A model generated the notes under the pieces. That model did not search any database. It was not told where the DNA came from and worked only from the letters and a program-made list of their open reading frames with translations. Positions 10,230-20,755 of a DNA stretch of 33,649 nt are shown here, one piece after another. Each line of letters starts with the position of its first letter. The stretch's first letter is position 1. The translations under genes were made by a program, and so were the position numbers. This DNA comes from Mariprofundaceae bacterium (GTDB lineage: Bacteria > Pseudomonadota > Zetaproteobacteria > Mariprofundales > Mariprofundaceae): contig WFNX01000026.1 in assembly GCA_015488375.1 (NCBI GenBank), positions 1 through 33,649 of the forward strand. Reading direction: 5' to 3'.

Positions 10230-11158
10230 GTACGTTGCAATGCGGCAAGCAACTGCGGCATGATCTCCAGCGTAGCCTGCCGACCTTTCTCAATTTCTTC
10301 CTTCGGGCGGGAAAAATCATGCCACTGCGTGTAGGCCACCAGCGGCTCAATCAGGATATCGGCATACTGTTTCTCATAGCGCCGAAGATATAATGATTTG
10401 ATTTGCGAGGACCAGTCCAGCATGCCATAGACATTAGCCGGTTCATAATCATCCAGCGGCCGTGAACCGACATTGACCGCAACCACCAGTTGCTCCTCCG
10501 AAGCCAGCATGCTTGCCTCCCGGGCCGGAATTTCGGAAGCCAGACCGCCATCCATATATTTTTCATCCGCAATCCTGACTGGTTCAAATACGCCCGGAAT
10601 CGCCATACTGGCAGCAATCGCCCGACTCAGGGCCACGCCATGCTGCTGCGAAAAAATACGACATTCGCCACAGGGAAACTGTACCGCTGTAATAAACAGG
10701 GGGATTTTTACAGCCGAGAAATCCTTGCCGCCGGTAAACAACTCGGCAACCTCATACAACACCTGCACATCCGCAAAGGCCATATCCGTTGCCGCCTTGG
10801 TGTACATAACAGTTTGCCTGGCCGCCGACACAAAACGTGACAACCAGCTTTCATCCGGATGGTCGGCTTCCTCAATAACAGGCAATTCCAGGCGATGGAA
10901 AGGTTCGGACTGAAGATATTCCAGTGCCTGCTCCTGAATACTGGCCGCACTGTTACCCATCGCATACATCGCCCCAAACAAGGCGCCAATGCTGGTGCCG
11001 ATAATGGCATCCGGCACCAGATCATGCTGCTCCAGAACATCAAACACGCCCAGGTGCGCCAGCCCGCGACCACCGCCACCGCCCAGGGCCAGGACAAAGC
11101 CGCTTTTTTTCTTTGCCGATCGATGCCCGTGCGGAAACCACTGCTCCCAGATACTCAT
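10226..11158 (-). CDS. Patatin-like phospholipase (RssA-type)
   Basis: LALGGGGGRGLAHLGVFDVLE...IIGTSIGALFGAMYA (GXSXG) ...MDGGLASEIP (DG[GA]). Confidence 0.92.
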   Translation of the reverse strand: MSIWEQWFPHGHRSAKKKSGFVLALGGGGGRGLAHLGVFDVLEQHDLVPDAIIGTSIGALFGAMYAMGNSAASIQEQALEYLQSEPFHRLELPVIEEADHPDESWLSRFVSAARQTVMYTKAATDMAFADVQVLYEVAELFTGGKDFSAVKIPLFITAVQFPCGECRIFSQQHGVALSRAIAASMAIPGVFEPVRIADEKYMDGGLASEIPAREASMLASEEQLVVAVNVGSRPLDDYEPANVYGMLDWSSQIKSLYLRRYEKQYADILIEPLVAYTQWHDFSRPKEEIEKGRQATLEIMPQLLAALQRT

Positions 11159-13719
11159 GCTGCCTCCGGCAACCGTGCCGCCTGCTCAAGCCGGACAAGC
11201 AATTGTTGCATTTCCTCCGTCGTCAATGGCTGACCGTCCTTACCAACGAGAAAAAATACATCAACAGCCCGTTCGCCAAATGTGGATATCGCCGCATTGC
11301 GGATATTGTACCCTTCCCTGCTGATCGTATAGGTCAATCGCGCCAGCAATCCGGGATGATCCGCCGTGCTCACCTCGATAGCCGTCTGCCTTGATGAGGC
11401 TTCCGGCAAATGCCGAACTCGCACCGGCACATGCTCCATCAGAATATGTTTCCTGTGGCGGATACTACGGGGCTCCTGTAACCCCTGATACTCATCGAGT
11501 ATATTGCAAATGCGCTTTTCAATACGTTGCAGGTCCGTCGCTTCATCAAATGCCTGCCCGTCTGCACTTTGCACGTGGAAGACATCCAGAGCCCGTCCAT
11601 CGTACAGTTCAAAGGCCTGAGCCGCAATAATACTGACATGACCTGAACTCATGACATCGGCAAGCGTTGCCAGCAAACCTGGCCGTTCGTCCGTCACAAC
11701 CATAATCAACGTCTCACAACGCTTGCTATCCACCCAACTGGCCACTCTGCGTCTGCCCTGACTGGCAACTATCAGCTCCATGATTTGCGCCAGCTGATGC
11801 GGCGGAAAATGGGTCAGACAACGCCGGGGAATCAGGGACACGGCCTTATCAAGCAATGTTTCATCCAGTGACAGCTTGTCGCGTGCTGCCTGCACACGAA
11901 TTTTCAGCATTTCTTCCGCTGACTTGCTGCGTATATGATCGCCACGAAAATAACGCTGGGTGGCCTGATACAACTCCCGCAGCAGGGTTCCCTTCCAGTC
12001 ATTCCATACATTCGGCCCCACGGCAGCAATATCGGCCACGGTCAATAATAAAAGATAATCCAGCCGCCCCGCGTCACCCACCAGATCAGCAAATTTACGG
12101 ATAACCTCAGGGTCGGATAAATCACAGCGCTGGCTGGTCACGGCCATTGTCAGGTGCTCCCGCACCAGCCATTCGACCAGTGCCGAAGCATCGACGTTCA
12201 GCTCCATGCGCTGGCAGAAACGACGCGCCAGCATGGCGCCGTTGTGCGAATGATCTCCCGGCATGCCCTTGGCGATATCATGGAAAAGCAGGGCCAAGTA
12301 AAGCAATTCGGGACGGTGAATCTTGTAAATCACCTCGGCTGCCAGGTCCAGACGTTGCGGACGCTCGCCATGAATAAAATTGCGTGCTTCACCAACAGCA
12401 CGAATCGTATGCTCATCGACTGTATAGGCATGATAACGATTGAACTGCCCTAACCCGACCACATGCCGAAACTCCGGAATATAGCGCCCCAGCACGCCGG
12501 TATCGTTCATTTCCTTCAACGTCCAGTGCACATTGCGTTTGGCGCGCAAAATGGCCATGAAATGCTCTCTGGCATCGGGATGCCGGCGAAAATCATCATC
12601 AATCAGCAATACATCCTCGCGGATCTGGCGCAAGGCCGTGCTGGAAAGCCGCCGCCGGCCTTCCTGGGCGATATGAAAAATGCGCAGCAGTCGCAGACGA
12701 TCCTCCTGAAACACCCGTTCATGGGCAATACCCACCCGGTCTCCCTGCAATGTAAATCCATCACCGATATCCTTCTTCCATGAAAACAGCCTGGGATTCA
12801 GCAGTTCATCAAAATGCATGGTTAACAGCCCGCTGACACGTGCCAGCCGGCCGGCATGACGGAAATAGTCCTTCATGAAAACTTCCACTGCGGGCCGCCC
12901 CTCAGCCGGCTGATATCCCATGCATTCGGTCAGGGCCATCTGCAATTCGAAGCTCAGCCTGTCCACACCGCGCCCGCTCTCCAGGTGCAGGCCTGTCCGA
13001 CAACGCAACAGAAAGTCCCGGGCGGTCAGCAGATGCTCCAGTTCCCGTGGTGATAACACACCATGTTCCGTTAACCCCTCGGCATCCCGGATGTCATACC
13101 ATGCACGCGCCATCCAGAAAATCGACTGAACATCACGCAAGCCGCCCTTACCCTCCTTGATATCCGGTTCCATCAGGAAGGCGGTATCACCACTGCGCAA
13201 ATGTCGTTGTTCAACCTCGGCGCGTTTGACACGAACAAACTTTTTGTATTGTCGCCGAAAAAACGATTCCAGTTGTTCATCCATGGCGTGATAATGTTCA
13301 CCTGTACCATCTAACAGGCGTGACTCCAGCGATGCCGTTGCCGCATCCCAGTCGTTCTGAATATGCTCCAGTGACTCCTTGACGCTGCGCACAGCATAGC
13401 CGACCTTGGCTCCCATATCCCACAACGCATAAAGGAATGCCTGGATTTCCTCATTCACATGTTCATCGACCCGTTCCGGCACCAGCAGCCAGAAATCCCA
13501 GTCCGAGAATGGTGCCAGTTCCGCACGCCCGTACCCGCCTACCGCCACCAGATCAACACAGGTCGATGCCGTCGGGGCATGCTGCCGCCAGAGATCCGCG
13601 ACGATCTCATCCACCCCGTCGCTCATCATGCGACACAACACACTGCCGTCCTGCCCCTGCCGAAAGGACTCCCGGATCGTGTCATGCAAGGCTTGCAGCC
13701 GGGCCTTAGGCTGACTCAT
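11155..13719 (-). CDS. glnD: [Protein-PII] uridylyltransferase/UR enzyme
   Basis: [21 protein letters not shown] nucleotidyltransferase motif, HD domain ([15 protein letters not shown]), two C-terminal ACT domains. Confidence 0.96.
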   Translation of the reverse strand: MSQPKARLQALHDTIRESFRQGQDGSVLCRMMSDGVDEIVADLWRQHAPTASTCVDLVAVGGYGRAELAPFSDWDFWLLVPERVDEHVNEEIQAFLYALWDMGAKVGYAVRSVKESLEHIQNDWDAATASLESRLLDGTGEHYHAMDEQLESFFRRQYKKFVRVKRAEVEQRHLRSGDTAFLMEPDIKEGKGGLRDVQSIFWMARAWYDIRDAEGLTEHGVLSPRELEHLLTARDFLLRCRTGLHLESGRGVDRLSFELQMALTECMGYQPAEGRPAVEVFMKDYFRHAGRLARVSGLLTMHFDELLNPRLFSWKKDIGDGFTLQGDRVGIAHERVFQEDRLRLLRIFHIAQEGRRRLSSTALRQIREDVLLIDDDFRRHPDAREHFMAILRAKRNVHWTLKEMNDTGVLGRYIPEFRHVVGLGQFNRYHAYTVDEHTIRAVGEARNFIHGERPQRLDLAAEVIYKIHRPELLYLALLFHDIAKGMPGDHSHNGAMLARRFCQRMELNVDASALVEWLVREHLTMAVTSQRCDLSDPEVIRKFADLVGDAGRLDYLLLLTVADIAAVGPNVWNDWKGTLLRELYQATQRYFRGDHIRSKSAEEMLKIRVQAARDKLSLDETLLDKAVSLIPRRCLTHFPPHQLAQIMELIVASQGRRRVASWVDSKRCETLIMVVTDERPGLLATLADVMSSGHVSIIAAQAFELYDGRALDVFHVQSADGQAFDEATDLQRIEKRICNILDEYQGLQEPRSIRHRKHILMEHVPVRVRHLPEASSRQTAIEVSTADHPGLLARLTYTISREGYNIRNAAISTFGERAVDVFFLVGKDGQPLTTEEMQQLLVRLEQAARLPEAA

Positions 13720-16339
13720 GGGCTTGCACCTCCTGTTTCAGTTCCGCCAGCAAATTCAGGGCATCCAGTGGCCGCAAATGATTCTCGTCCACCTCGGCCA
13801 GACGCTCAGCGATGCGTTGCAAATGCCTGAGTTCCTGTTCCTTTCTGCGTTGTTCCGCAACAGCAAACAATCCCAGCTGCGTTTTACCCTTTTCTGCCGC
13901 CAGTTCCGAATCATGCTCCAGACGAAACAGGTGTTCACGCGCGCGCTTGATCACGTCCCGCGGCATACCGGCCAGCTGCGCAACGGCAATGCCGTAGGAC
14001 TGATCGGCGGCATCCTCAATCACGCGATGCAGAAACACGACCTGCCCGTTCCATTCACGCACAGTCACCGAGGCATTGAATGCCGCCTCGTACTGATCTG
14101 GCAGTTCCGTCAGCTCATGATAATGGGTGGCAAACAGGGTCAGCACATCTTCGCTGGCCACCAGCTTTTCAGCTACCGCCCAGGCAATGGCCATGCCGTC
14201 CCAGGTGCTTGTTCCACGGCCGATTTCATCAACAATCACCAGTGAACGTGGCTCCAGTTGATTGAGGATCGTTGCGGTTTCCATCATCTCCACCATAAAT
14301 GTCGAACGCCCGCTGGCCAGTTCATCACCGGCACCGACACGCGTGAAGATTCGCCTGGTTAATGGAATACGCGCACTTTCCGCCGGCACAAAGCAACCGG
14401 TATGAGCCAGCCATACAATCCAGGCGACCTGCCTCATATAGGTTGATTTACCCCCCATATTCGGACCGGTCAGCAACATGAAACGACGGGATTTCAAATC
14501 CATATGCGTATCATTGGTGACGAATTCTTCTCGCCCCAGCGCCTGCTCGACCAGTGCATGCCGTCCGGCCTGAATCTGCAATTGTCGGCCCTGATGCACA
14601 TCCGGTCGCACGTAACGATAGTTCCGCGCCAGCCAGGCAAAACAGGAAAGCACATCCAGCATGGCCACCGCTGCAGCGGCCTGCTGAATCGCCGCGGCCT
14701 GCTGGCTGATCCGCTGACACAATTGTTCAATCAGCCAGCTCTCCCTGCTCATTGCCTGATCACGGGCACCCAGAATTTCCGATTCAAAGCGATGCAATTC
14801 GTCGGTAATAAAACGTTCCGCATTGACCAGCGTCTGCTTGCGCACATAGTCCGCCGGCGCATGTTCGGCCTGTGCCTTCGAAATTTCGATAAAATAGCCA
14901 AACACCTTGTTATATTTGACGCGAAGATTGGCCAGCCCTGTCCGCTCCCGCTCACGGGCTTCATATTCTTTCAGCCAGGCTCCGGCATCATCAGCCAGCT
15001 TGCGCAGCCGGTCCAGTTCCGCATCGTAGCCGGCGCGAATTACGCCACCATCCCGAAATACAGCCGGCGGCGTTGCCTCGATCGCCGCATCCAGTTCTGT
15101 CGCCAGCTCCTCCAGACCACTCATTGCCCGGCGCATGTGTTCAAACAGACCGCTGCGTTCGCCGATTGCCTGCACCAGTTCCGGCAGGGCCATCAGACTA
15201 TCGGCCATCCCCCTGAAGTCTCTCGGCAAGGCACGCCCCAGCAACAGCCGTGTCAGCATACGTTCCATATCACGAATATTCGACAGTGTCTCCAGAATCG
15301 CCTGCTGTGCCTCCGCATCGTCCAGCAAGCTCTGCACCGCATCCTGACGTGCCTGAATCATTGCCGTATCCAGCAAGGGGAAATTCAGCCACTGGCGCAG
15401 CATGCGGGCACCCATGGCCGTCCCTGTCTGATCGATGACGGCCAGCATGCCGGCTTTCGCATCACCATTCATGCCGCAGTGCAATTCCAGATTACGCCGT
15501 GAACGCGCATCAATACGCATAAAATCGGCATGCTCTCTGAACACCGGCAGTTCGGCATGCGCCAGCGCACCTTTCTGGGTCTGCTCCAGATAAACCAGAA
15601 TCGCACCGACTGCCGCACTGACCGCCAGATGCTGCTGCAAATTCAGCGCATCCCAATCCGACACGCCAAAATGCATTTGCAGTTTCTCCCGCGCCACCGC
15701 GGCACTGAAGCTCCAGTCACCCGGATGTGCCGCACTGCAATTGAGTACATCCGGCTTTTCCTGCCCGTTCATTAACAGAATTTCCGCCGGGCGTAATACC
15801 TCCAGATACTCATCCAGAGCGGATGACTGCTCACCCTCATACAGCAACCAACGGCCGGTCGAGACATCCAGTGCCGCCAGCCCCCATGCATTATCCGTAT
15901 AGAACAAGGCTGCCAGAGGCGCCGACTGCTGTTGCGGCAACAGTTCGGACTCGGTAATCGTGCCGGGCGTAACCACACGCACTACTTCCCGCCGCACAGG
16001 TCCTTTCTTGCCATCAGGCGGCTCCATCTGTTCACAAATCGCCACGCGCATGCCCGCCCGAACCAGTCGGGCCAGATAGGTTTCGGCCTGATGCCATGGC
16101 ACACCGGCCATGGGAATATCCTGTCCGCCCGACTTGCCGCGTTTGGTCAACGTGATATCCAGAATATCCGCAGCCACACGCGCATCATCAAAGAACATTT
16201 CATAGAAATCGCCCATGCGATAGAACAAAAGACAATCGGCATACTCGGCCTTGATTGCCAGGTACTGCTGCATCATCGGCGTATGTTTCGGAGAATCGGA
16301 CATCTTGCTCATCGCGCATAATGTAGCATGCAGCATCAT
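13706..16339 (-). CDS. mutS: DNA mismatch repair protein MutS (likely start at internal Met near 16312)
   Basis: [74 protein letters not shown]. Confidence 0.97.
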   Translation of the reverse strand: MMLHATLCAMSKMSDSPKHTPMMQQYLAIKAEYADCLLFYRMGDFYEMFFDDARVAADILDITLTKRGKSGGQDIPMAGVPWHQAETYLARLVRAGMRVAICEQMEPPDGKKGPVRREVVRVVTPGTITESELLPQQQSAPLAALFYTDNAWGLAALDVSTGRWLLYEGEQSSALDEYLEVLRPAEILLMNGQEKPDVLNCSAAHPGDWSFSAAVAREKLQMHFGVSDWDALNLQQHLAVSAAVGAILVYLEQTQKGALAHAELPVFREHADFMRIDARSRRNLELHCGMNGDAKAGMLAVIDQTGTAMGARMLRQWLNFPLLDTAMIQARQDAVQSLLDDAEAQQAILETLSNIRDMERMLTRLLLGRALPRDFRGMADSLMALPELVQAIGERSGLFEHMRRAMSGLEELATELDAAIEATPPAVFRDGGVIRAGYDAELDRLRKLADDAGAWLKEYEARERERTGLANLRVKYNKVFGYFIEISKAQAEHAPADYVRKQTLVNAERFITDELHRFESEILGARDQAMSRESWLIEQLCQRISQQAAAIQQAAAAVAMLDVLSCFAWLARNYRYVRPDVHQGRQLQIQAGRHALVEQALGREEFVTNDTHMDLKSRRFMLLTGPNMGGKSTYMRQVAWIVWLAHTGCFVPAESARIPLTRRIFTRVGAGDELASGRSTFMVEMMETATILNQLEPRSLVIVDEIGRGTSTWDGMAIAWAVAEKLVASEDVLTLFATHYHELTELPDQYEAAFNASVTVREWNGQVVFLHRVIEDAADQSYGIAVAQLAGMPRDVIKRAREHLFRLEHDSELAAEKGKTQLGLFAVAEQRRKEQELRHLQRIAERLAEVDENHLRPLDALNLLAELKQEVQAHESA

Positions 16340-16446
16340 CTTGCACAGCCATCAATACGCTGCCATTCGCTGTCTGCAATCAAATTCCGGCTTGTGCATT
16401 CACTCGTTTCGGCATACGTTGAAGACAGACCATCGACGGAGGTGCA

Positions 16447-18096
16447 ATGGAATACAGTTATCTGAATGATACCCTGATCATCCTGCTGGCCACGGTGGGC
16501 ATCATGATGCTGTTTCTTCACCTGCATATTCCGGCAGTGCTCGGTTATTTCGCCGTCGGCATGATGGTAGGCCCCTACACCCTGGGCCTGGTGAACGACG
16601 TTGAACATATTCGCGTGCTGGCGGAATTCGGGGTGGTCTTTCTGATGTTCAGCATCGGCCTGGAGTTTTCTGTCGCGCAATTACGGCGCATGAAAAACAT
16701 CGTGCTGGGCCCGGGCAGTGGCCAGGTACTGGCGACTGCGACTTTGACCACGCTGATTGCTGTAGCCATGGGCATGCAAGCGGCAAGCGCGCTGGTACTT
16801 GGCGGCATTATCGCCATGTCTTCCACGGCTCTGGTTATCAAGGCGCTGACCGATCAGGCAGAGCTGCATACCCGCCACGGTCGCAACAGCCTGGGTATTT
16901 TGCTGTTTCAGGACATCATGGTCGTACCGTTCCTGATTCTGGTGTCCATGCTTAGCAGCACCGGCCAGGCCGACACATTGACGGTACTCAGAGCCCTGTT
17001 TGAAGGTATCCTGGCTCTCGTCCTGTTTTTTGCCTTTGGTCGCTGGATTCTTCGCCCCCTGTTCCGCCAGGTATCCCGTTTTCAGTCCGCTGAATTATTC
17101 ACACTTACGGCGCTGCTGGTCGTACTCGTCTCCGCCTGGCTAACCCACCGCGTCGGCCTGAGTTTTGCACTGGGCGCATTTCTTGCCGGGGTGATGCTCA
17201 GCGAAACAGAGTTCCGTCACCAGATGGCGTCGGAAATCCGTCCTTTCCGGGATGTTCTGCTCGGCCTGTTTTTCATTACCATCGGGATGATGCTTGATTT
17301 CACCGGACTGCCTGAAATCTGGCCGTCGGTTCTGTTGCTGTTCATCGCGCTGATCACGCTTAAAACGCTCATCACCTTGCTTTTCTGCCGTCTCGGCGGC
17401 TGCAATACCGCTGTATCCCTGCGCACCGCTTTAATTCTCGCGCATGGCGGCGAATTCGGTTTTGCCATCCTGATCCTGGCCATGGATGGCAACATTTTCA
17501 GTGCCGGCGAAGGACAAACCGTGCTCGCAGCCATGCTGCTGAGCATGATCGTTGCGCCACCGATTATTCGTTACAATGGCCTGATCGCCGCCCGTCTTAT
17601 GCCTGAAGCCATGAAAAAAAGCCGCGAGGAAATACGCCGTAAAATCAGCGAAAAATCCCGTTCCCTGCAGCACCATATTATCGTCTGTGGCTATGGCAGA
17701 ATCGGCCGGCATACGCTGAAGCTGCTGCATGAACATCACCTTCCCTGTCTGGCTATTGAACTTGATCCAGAAAAGGTTCGGCAGGGCGTGGCCGATGGTG
17801 CACCGGTCTCCTATGGTGATGCAGGCAGTCTTGAACTGCTGCGGGCCTGCGGCCTTTCACGCGCGGCAGCGCTGGTTATCAGCCCGATCGATTTTAATAC
17901 CACCATGAAAATCATTCGCCGTGTACGTGCCGTTGAGACCGATATTCCCATCATCGTCCGCACGCGCAAGGAAATACACCTCTATCAGTTCTACCAGGCA
18001 GGTGCGACCGAAGTCGTTGCCGACACCTTCGGCAGCGATCACATGCTCACAGCAGAACTGTTGCAATCGCTGGGCATCCTTGAAAGTGGAGACTAG
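16447..18096 (+). CDS. CPA2-family cation/proton antiporter with TrkA-N domain (Kef/YbaL-like)
   Basis: Multi-TM N-terminal half (FLMFSIGLEFS, GGEFGFAIL), C-terminal Rossmann TrkA-N (IIVCGYGRIGRHTLKLL). Confidence 0.92.
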   Translation: MEYSYLNDTLIILLATVGIMMLFLHLHIPAVLGYFAVGMMVGPYTLGLVNDVEHIRVLAEFGVVFLMFSIGLEFSVAQLRRMKNIVLGPGSGQVLATATLTTLIAVAMGMQAASALVLGGIIAMSSTALVIKALTDQAELHTRHGRNSLGILLFQDIMVVPFLILVSMLSSTGQADTLTVLRALFEGILALVLFFAFGRWILRPLFRQVSRFQSAELFTLTALLVVLVSAWLTHRVGLSFALGAFLAGVMLSETEFRHQMASEIRPFRDVLLGLFFITIGMMLDFTGLPEIWPSVLLLFIALITLKTLITLLFCRLGGCNTAVSLRTALILAHGGEFGFAILILAMDGNIFSAGEGQTVLAAMLLSMIVAPPIIRYNGLIAARLMPEAMKKSREEIRRKISEKSRSLQHHIIVCGYGRIGRHTLKLLHEHHLPCLAIELDPEKVRQGVADGAPVSYGDAGSLELLRACGLSRAAALVISPIDFNTTMKIIRRVRAVETDIPIIVRTRKEIHLYQFYQAGATEVVADTFGSDHMLTAELLQSLGILESGD

Positions 18097-19674
18097 GAGT
18101 CTGTCGGACTTTCTTCCAGCACCCATGCTGATATAGTTTTCTGTAATGTGGGAGGCTGGTTTATGTCAGTGAGATTTCGTTTGATCAATCGCAGCACGCC
18201 ATATTTGTTGCCGCCGTCGATAGACGAGTGGCTGCCCGAGAGTCACCTTGCCCGGTTTGTCGTTGATGTGGTGAATCAGCTTGACACCTCAGAGATTGAA
18301 CGGAGCTACTCAGGTCGAGGCAGTGACCCGTGGCATCCGAAGTTGATGATAGCGCTGTTGTTTTATGGCTATGCGACGGGCGTATTTTCGAGTCGCAAAC
18401 TTGAGCGAGCCTCATACGATTCGGTGGCCTTTCGTTATATCTGTGGCAATGAGCATCCCGATCACGACAGCATTGCCACCTTCCGCCGCCGTTTTCTGCC
18501 CGCGCTTGAGCGGTTGTTTGTGCAGATACTGCATGTTGGCAGTGAGATGGGGTTATTCAAGCTGGGCAACGTCAGTCTGGATGGCACCAAGGTGAAAGCA
18601 AATGCGAGCAAGCACAAGGCATTAAGCTGGAAGCATGCGTGCAAGCTGGAAGAACAGTTTGAGGCCGAGGTGAAGGAGCTGCTGCGTCTGGCCAATGAAG
18701 CGGATGCATCGGAACTTCCGGACGGATTCAGCATTCCCGAAGAGCTGGCGATCCGGGAGAAGCGCCTGTCGGCCATCCGGGATGCGAAACAGAAGATTGA
18801 ACAGAGAGCGGCCGAACGGGAAGCTCGCGAACGTGCCGAGTATGAAGAGAAGCTGGCCAGACGCGAAGCGAGGGAGAAGGCCACGGGTAAGAAGGCGCGC
18901 GGCCGTGCTCCCGTTCCTCCCGAGTCAGGCCCGAAGGATAAGGATCAGGTGAGCCTGACCGACGAAGAGTCACGCATCATGCCTGTTTCCGGCGGTGGCT
19001 TTGAGCAGGCGTATAATGCACAGGCGGCCGTGGATATGGAGAGTATGATTGTGGTGGCCGCAAATCTTTCGCAGAACCCCAATGACAAACAGGAGGTGGA
19101 GCCGGTACTGGAAACGCTGGACAGCCTTCCCGAACAGCTGGGTAAGGTGGAAACCATCGTCGCAGATACAGGTTACTTCAGCGAGAACAACGTCAATGCC
19201 TGTCAGGCAAAGAGCATCCAACCACTGATCGCACACGGACGACAGCCGCATCATCCACCGTTGAATGAACGTCTTGAGCAACCCGGAGAACAGACCGCTG
19301 AATGCAGTGATCCGGTGGTGAATATGAAGCAGCAGCTACAAAGCGAAGAAGGCAAGTCGCTCTATGCCAAACGCAAAACAACTGTCGAACCGGTATTTGG
19401 CATCATCAAGCATGTGATGGGCTTCAGGCAATTCCTGATGCGCGGAAAGGAGAAGGTCAAAGGCGAGTGGAATCTCGTTTGCATGGCCTGGAATATTCGC
19501 CGCATGTTTGCTCTCCAGGCCGCATAATGCGGATCAATCGTTTGCCTGCAGGGGCTGAACAGGTGAAATCAGGGCAAATGACCGTGCCATGTCGCAGCGA
19601 CTATGCGTCAGGTCTTTTTCAACAAGGCGAAGCCTCAAGAAAGGAGGCTTGTCGGCTTCAAGTCCGACAAACTC
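18097..19674 (+). mobile_element. IS1182-family insertion sequence
   Basis: Terminal inverted repeats GAGTCTGTCGGACTT (18097-18111) / AAGTCCGACAAACTC (19660-19674), 14/15 matching, flanked on both sides by CTAG (18093-18096, 19675-19678); contains a DDE transposase. Confidence 0.88.
18163..19527 (+). CDS. IS1182-family transposase
   Basis: RSTPYLLPPSIDEWLPESHLARFVVDVV...HPDHDSIATFRRRF...SLDGTKVKANASKHKALSW...VADTGYFSENNV...KTTVEPVFGIIKHVMGFRQFLMRG. Confidence 0.93.
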   Translation: MSVRFRLINRSTPYLLPPSIDEWLPESHLARFVVDVVNQLDTSEIERSYSGRGSDPWHPKLMIALLFYGYATGVFSSRKLERASYDSVAFRYICGNEHPDHDSIATFRRRFLPALERLFVQILHVGSEMGLFKLGNVSLDGTKVKANASKHKALSWKHACKLEEQFEAEVKELLRLANEADASELPDGFSIPEELAIREKRLSAIRDAKQKIEQRAAEREARERAEYEEKLARREAREKATGKKARGRAPVPPESGPKDKDQVSLTDEESRIMPVSGGGFEQAYNAQAAVDMESMIVVAANLSQNPNDKQEVEPVLETLDSLPEQLGKVETIVADTGYFSENNVNACQAKSIQPLIAHGRQPHHPPLNERLEQPGEQTAECSDPVVNMKQQLQSEEGKSLYAKRKTTVEPVFGIIKHVMGFRQFLMRGKEKVKGEWNLVCMAWNIRRMFALQAA

Positions 19675-19675
19675 C

Positions 19676-19697
19676 TAGGGCCTGTTAACAGGCCCTA
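19676..19697. repeat. 22-bp perfect palindrome at the convergent gene junction
   Basis: TAGGGCCTGTTAACAGGCCCTA is its own reverse complement; spans the rnhB stop codon. Confidence 0.8.
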
Positions 19698-20266
19698 ACC
19701 GCGCGCTGCACCGGCGCAAAGCTTTTACGATGCCATGGGCAGGGACCATGCTCCTGCAGAGCCTGCAAATGTGTTTTCGTCCCGTAGCCCTTATGTGCGG
19801 CAAAGCCATATTCGGGATAATGCAGCGCAAGCCATCGCATCATGCGATCCCGTATCACCTTGGCTACAATGGATGCGGCCGCAATCTGCTGCACACTGTC
19901 GTCACCACCGATCACGGACTCAGCCGGTATGTGCAGGGAGGGGATGCGATTCCCGTCCACCATCACCTTTGCCGGCTCAATACGCAAACGCTCCACGCAG
20001 CGACGCATGGCCAGCATCGTGGCATGCAGGACATTCAGACGATCAATTTCCTCCACACTGGCCAGGGCAACCGCATAGGCCAGCGCATGCCGGCGAATAT
20101 GATGATACATAATCCGGCGTTTATTCTCGGAAAGTTTTTTTGAGTCGCGATACTGCCCCAGTAACGGATCATCAGGCCGCAAGATAACCGCTGCCGTCAC
20201 CACCGGACCAGCCAGCGGACCTCGCCCGACCTCATCCACACCGGCAATCAGGGAAGCAGCCACCAC
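19685..20266 (-). CDS. rnhB: Ribonuclease HII
   Basis: [24 protein letters not shown]...[11 protein letters not shown]...VMVDGNRIP...[12 protein letters not shown]. Confidence 0.95.
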   Translation of the reverse strand: MVAASLIAGVDEVGRGPLAGPVVTAAVILRPDDPLLGQYRDSKKLSENKRRIMYHHIRRHALAYAVALASVEEIDRLNVLHATMLAMRRCVERLRIEPAKVMVDGNRIPSLHIPAESVIGGDDSVQQIAAASIVAKVIRDRMMRWLALHYPEYGFAAHKGYGTKTHLQALQEHGPCPWHRKSFAPVQRAVRAC

Positions 20267-20689
20267 TCAGCTACCCCAGCGTTTGACTGTCACTGTTTTC
20301 CCTTTTACAGCCACAATCTCGGCCCATTCGTCCGCTTCAATCGGCGTATCGGATATCGCCGTCCATAATTCACTATGATACAGAATCTTGCCCCTGGGAT
20401 TGATCGACTCCATGACCCGCACACGACGTCCGATCATATGTTCAACATCGCCGCCCACCAGTTCGATATCCGGTGCCGCCCGGTATAAACCGAGGAAATA
20501 GCCCGTGGCAATGGTCGCCCCGAAAAACACCAGCGCTTCCAGCACCAGCGACGAACCATAGATACCCGATACAAGTGCCGTGGCCACGGCTCCGCCCAAC
20601 AAGGCCAGAATATGGCGCACCGCCTCTTCCGTATTAAACCGCCTGCGTTGCATCATCCCTCCCCCGCCTGTCCGCTCAGACCCGAACAT
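20267..20689 (-). CDS. NfeD-like membrane protein with C-terminal OB-fold
   Basis: TM region followed by MIGRRVRVMESINPRGKILYHSELWTAISDTPIEADEWAEIVAVKGKTVTVKRW. Confidence 0.7.
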   Translation of the reverse strand: MFGSERTGGGGMMQRRRFNTEEAVRHILALLGGAVATALVSGIYGSSLVLEALVFFGATIATGYFLGLYRAAPDIELVGGDVEHMIGRRVRVMESINPRGKILYHSELWTAISDTPIEADEWAEIVAVKGKTVTVKRWGS

Positions 20690-20755
20690 TGTCTATTCAA
20701 TTAATAGCAGAGTTGCAGCTTTTTGCCAGTCAGAGCCGGCCAGCGACAACCAGGA

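Noticed and set aside
14504-15502. 332-aa ORF antisense to mutS
   Set aside because: Shadow ORF within a highly conserved gene.
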